From NCBI RefSeq assembly GCF_046546515.1, contig NZ_JBKHKJ010000020.1:34674-98673 (forward strand): a stretch of 64,000 bases of DNA. The letters run 5' to 3'. Source of the stretch: Parasediminibacterium sp046546515 (GTDB taxonomy: Bacteria > Bacteroidota > Bacteroidia > Chitinophagales > Chitinophagaceae). The notes below the pieces were generated by a model, which made no database searches, was not told the origin of the DNA, and worked only from the letters and a program-made list of their open reading frames with translations. The position numbers and the translations under genes were made by a program. Positions 62,517-64,000 of this stretch are shown piece by piece (the first letter of the stretch is position 1; each line of letters opens with the position of its first letter).

Positions 62517-63488
62517 CGCTTCCTCTATTATAGCACTATAAAAATCTTTCAATGTCCATCCCATGGCTTTTACCTGCATAGGTATAATGCTGGCTGCGCT
62601 TTGCCCGGGAACGGTGTTCACTTCCAACATATAAGGCTGTTTGTCTTGCTCGTTCAATATGAAATCTATCCTTACCACGCCCCTGCAATTCAGTACTTCA
62701 TAAGCAGTGATAGCCGCTGCCCTGATTGCTTTTGCATCGCTTTCATCCAATATGGCTGGGGTTATTTCCTCGCTTAGCCCTTGGTACTTGGCTTCAAAAT
62801 CGAAGAACTCTTTTTTTGTAATTACTTCGGTAATGGGCAAGGTTATAATTTCCCCTTTTGTTTTAAAAACACCAATGGTAAATTCCCTTCCCTTTATATA
62901 CTCCTCCACCAATATTTGCGTATCTTCTTTAAAGGCTTTTTCCAAGGCCAATGGCATTTCGCTTTCATCGTTTACTTTACTCATCCCAATGCTACTGCCG
63001 CCATTGTTCGGCTTTACAAAAACAGGCAATTTCAGTTTCCTGGTAATGCTTTCTATTGTAACGGGGGTATGTTTAAACAGATGGATACTTTTTGCAACGC
63101 AGATGCCACCAAAAGCAGCAACTGCCACTGTATATCGCTTGTTGAAAGTTAATGCAGATGTTGCTGAATCACAGCTGGTATATGGCAGCCCGAGCATGTC
63201 GAAATAGCCTTGCAGCTTGCCATCTTCGCCGGGAGTGCCATGGATACAAAGCAATATAGTGTCAAACGTTATTTTTGTACCATTATCACTAATTGAAAAA
63301 TCCTCCTTGTTTACAGTATTTTTTTCGCCTTTGGTGTTTACAAACCACCATCCTGCAGGGGTGATGTCAATGGTATATATATCGTATTTTTCCTTATCGA
63401 TATTATTGCCTACGGTTATGGCACTTTTATAGCTTATTTGTGCCTCGCCACTGTAGCCGCCTGTTACCAATGCAATTCTTTTTTTCAT
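62475..63488 (-). CDS. ddl: D-alanine--D-alanine ligase with repeat-derived C-terminus
   Basis: A 337-residue ATP-grasp ligase joining two D-Ala for peptidoglycan. MKKRIALVTGGYSGEAQISYKSA, CIHGTPGEDGKLQGYFDMLGLPYTSC, FVKPNNGGSSIGMSKV, EEYIKGREFTIGV and MLEVNTVPGQSAASIIPMQ are family motifs. The ATG at 63488 (MKKRIAL) is preferred. The last residues, AQPPSPKGEYLESL, are encoded by a palindromic repeat, so the original C-terminus is replaced after the final helix. Confidence 0.95.
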   Translation of the reverse strand: MKKRIALVTGGYSGEAQISYKSAITVGNNIDKEKYDIYTIDITPAGWWFVNTKGEKNTVNKEDFSISDNGTKITFDTILLCIHGTPGEDGKLQGYFDMLGLPYTSCDSATSALTFNKRYTVAVAAFGGICVAKSIHLFKHTPVTIESITRKLKLPVFVKPNNGGSSIGMSKVNDESEMPLALEKAFKEDTQILVEEYIKGREFTIGVFKTKGEIITLPITEVITKKEFFDFEAKYQGLSEEITPAILDESDAKAIRAAAITAYEVLNCRGVVRIDFILNEQDKQPYMLEVNTVPGQSAASIIPMQVKAMGWTLKDFYSAIIEEAQPPSPKGEYLESL

Positions 63489-63715
63489 AGCCAAATCTGT
63501 AAACGTCAAATATAATGCCTTTTTTTTAGCAGCCTATTTTTTGAAATAATTAGGACTAATTCTTTTTTTGAGCTGATGGTGAGTGCCAATAGGTGCATAA
63601 AAGTTTTTCGCTTTTGCGGTCTTTTTAGATTTGGCCTGAAACGTGTCCTAATTTATAAAAACCTTATCTTTGGTCTACAAATGCACCTGATACAAAGCTA
63701 GTGTCCCTGAAGCAG
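63489..63715. other. Gene-free stretch upstream of ddl
   Basis: It carries the promoter region of ddl on the minus strand and a broken R1 lead-in (63592-63612). I see no gene. Confidence 0.5.
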
Positions 63716-64000
63716 TATCTTAGTTCTTTTTTTACTAATATTAAGATAGTAGTTTATGAAAATTAGGGTATTATAATTCCTTATCAATAAATTATCACCT
63801 TATTATTATAAAGTGATTAGTCTATTATCAGTTTGTTATCAATAAATGATAGTAAAATTATCATAAATGATACTTTTTTGCTACGATAATTTCGTTAATA
63901 TTAGTTGATAATCAATGTTTTACAAAGGATGTGATGATTTTGAAAAAAAAACCGCACCAGCAGAAAAGACCAAAAATTGGCAAAACTGAAACTATCTTAA
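63716..64000 (+). repeat. Conserved-frame element with 11-nt phased array (array F)
   Basis: Same layout as 26093-26373: 35-nt leading block (63716-63750), array with TTATCA at 63781, 63792, 63825, 63836 and 63858 (and TTATTA at 63803), all multiples of 11 apart, GTTGATAATCAAT (63904-63916), GATGATTTT (63933) and GGCAAAACTGAAACTAT (63979 onward). The window ends inside or at the end of the element. Array units match array C rather than array D. Confidence 0.85.

Overview
The window comes from a Bacteroidetes chromosome, most likely a Chitinophagaceae-type organism; this is inferred from gene content. The pointers are a type IX secretion (T9SS) plug protein and a very large T9SS cargo with a C-terminal sorting domain, promoters of the Bacteroidetes form TTTG-N19-21-TAnnTTTG, few Shine-Dalgarno sites, DUF6934 and DUF5618 proteins, and several families of dispersed intergenic repeats known from this phylum. 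Most genes are chromosomal housekeeping genes.

Layout. 1-6.5 kb: end of mreD, a pyridoxal-phosphate homeostasis protein, SMC and two small proteins. 6.5-8.9 kb: a two-gene DUF6934 cassette between about 200-bp direct repeats, a secreted protein and a uracil-DNA-glycosylase-like protein. 8.9-22 kb: APC permease, an iron-sulfur cluster protein, ECF sigma factor, uvrA, tRNA-Val, membrane pyrophosphatase and ribF. 22-25.5 kb: C26 amidotransferase, Na+/H+ antiporter, and an MNT antitoxin whose HEPN partner is reduced to a 13-codon stub. 25.5-27.2 kb: a gene-free, repeat-packed region. 27.2-32.1 kb: T9SS plug protein, SRP RNA, transaldolase, and mntR with mntH fused to a Usp domain. 32.2-35.6 kb: a pheA-aminotransferase-tyrA operon behind a complete Phe/Tyr attenuator. 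35.7-37.6 kb: a Thoeris-like pair (SLOG plus TIR) and a DUF5618 protein. 37.7-40.5 kb: purM, an FtsE-like ATPase and a membrane protein. 42-53 kb: a single 3,664-residue surface protein. 53-64 kb: alpha/beta hydrolase, M16 peptidase, methyltransferase, glmM, cysteine desulfurase, rhodanese, PASTA protein and ddl.

Four observations stand out. (1) The SLOG/TIR pair matches the signalling half of Thoeris, but the SLOG protein has no Sir2 or other effector domain, so this is a split, variant or decayed system. (2) The Phe/Tyr operon has promoter, leader peptide with a Phe/Tyr run, antiterminator and terminator all readable. (3) Arrays with an exact 11-nt period occur at six places. Two copies (26.1 and 63.7 kb) keep the same flanking blocks and spacing but carry different array sequences, which looks like a modular non-coding element. 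(4) Dispersed 7-nt or palindromic repeats have become protein-coding sequence in at least six genes: the signal peptide of the T9SS plug protein, insertions in UvrA and PurM, and the C-termini of Ddl, the aminotransferase and a conserved hypothetical.

Gene calls rest on visible motifs and remembered family patterns. No database search was run.
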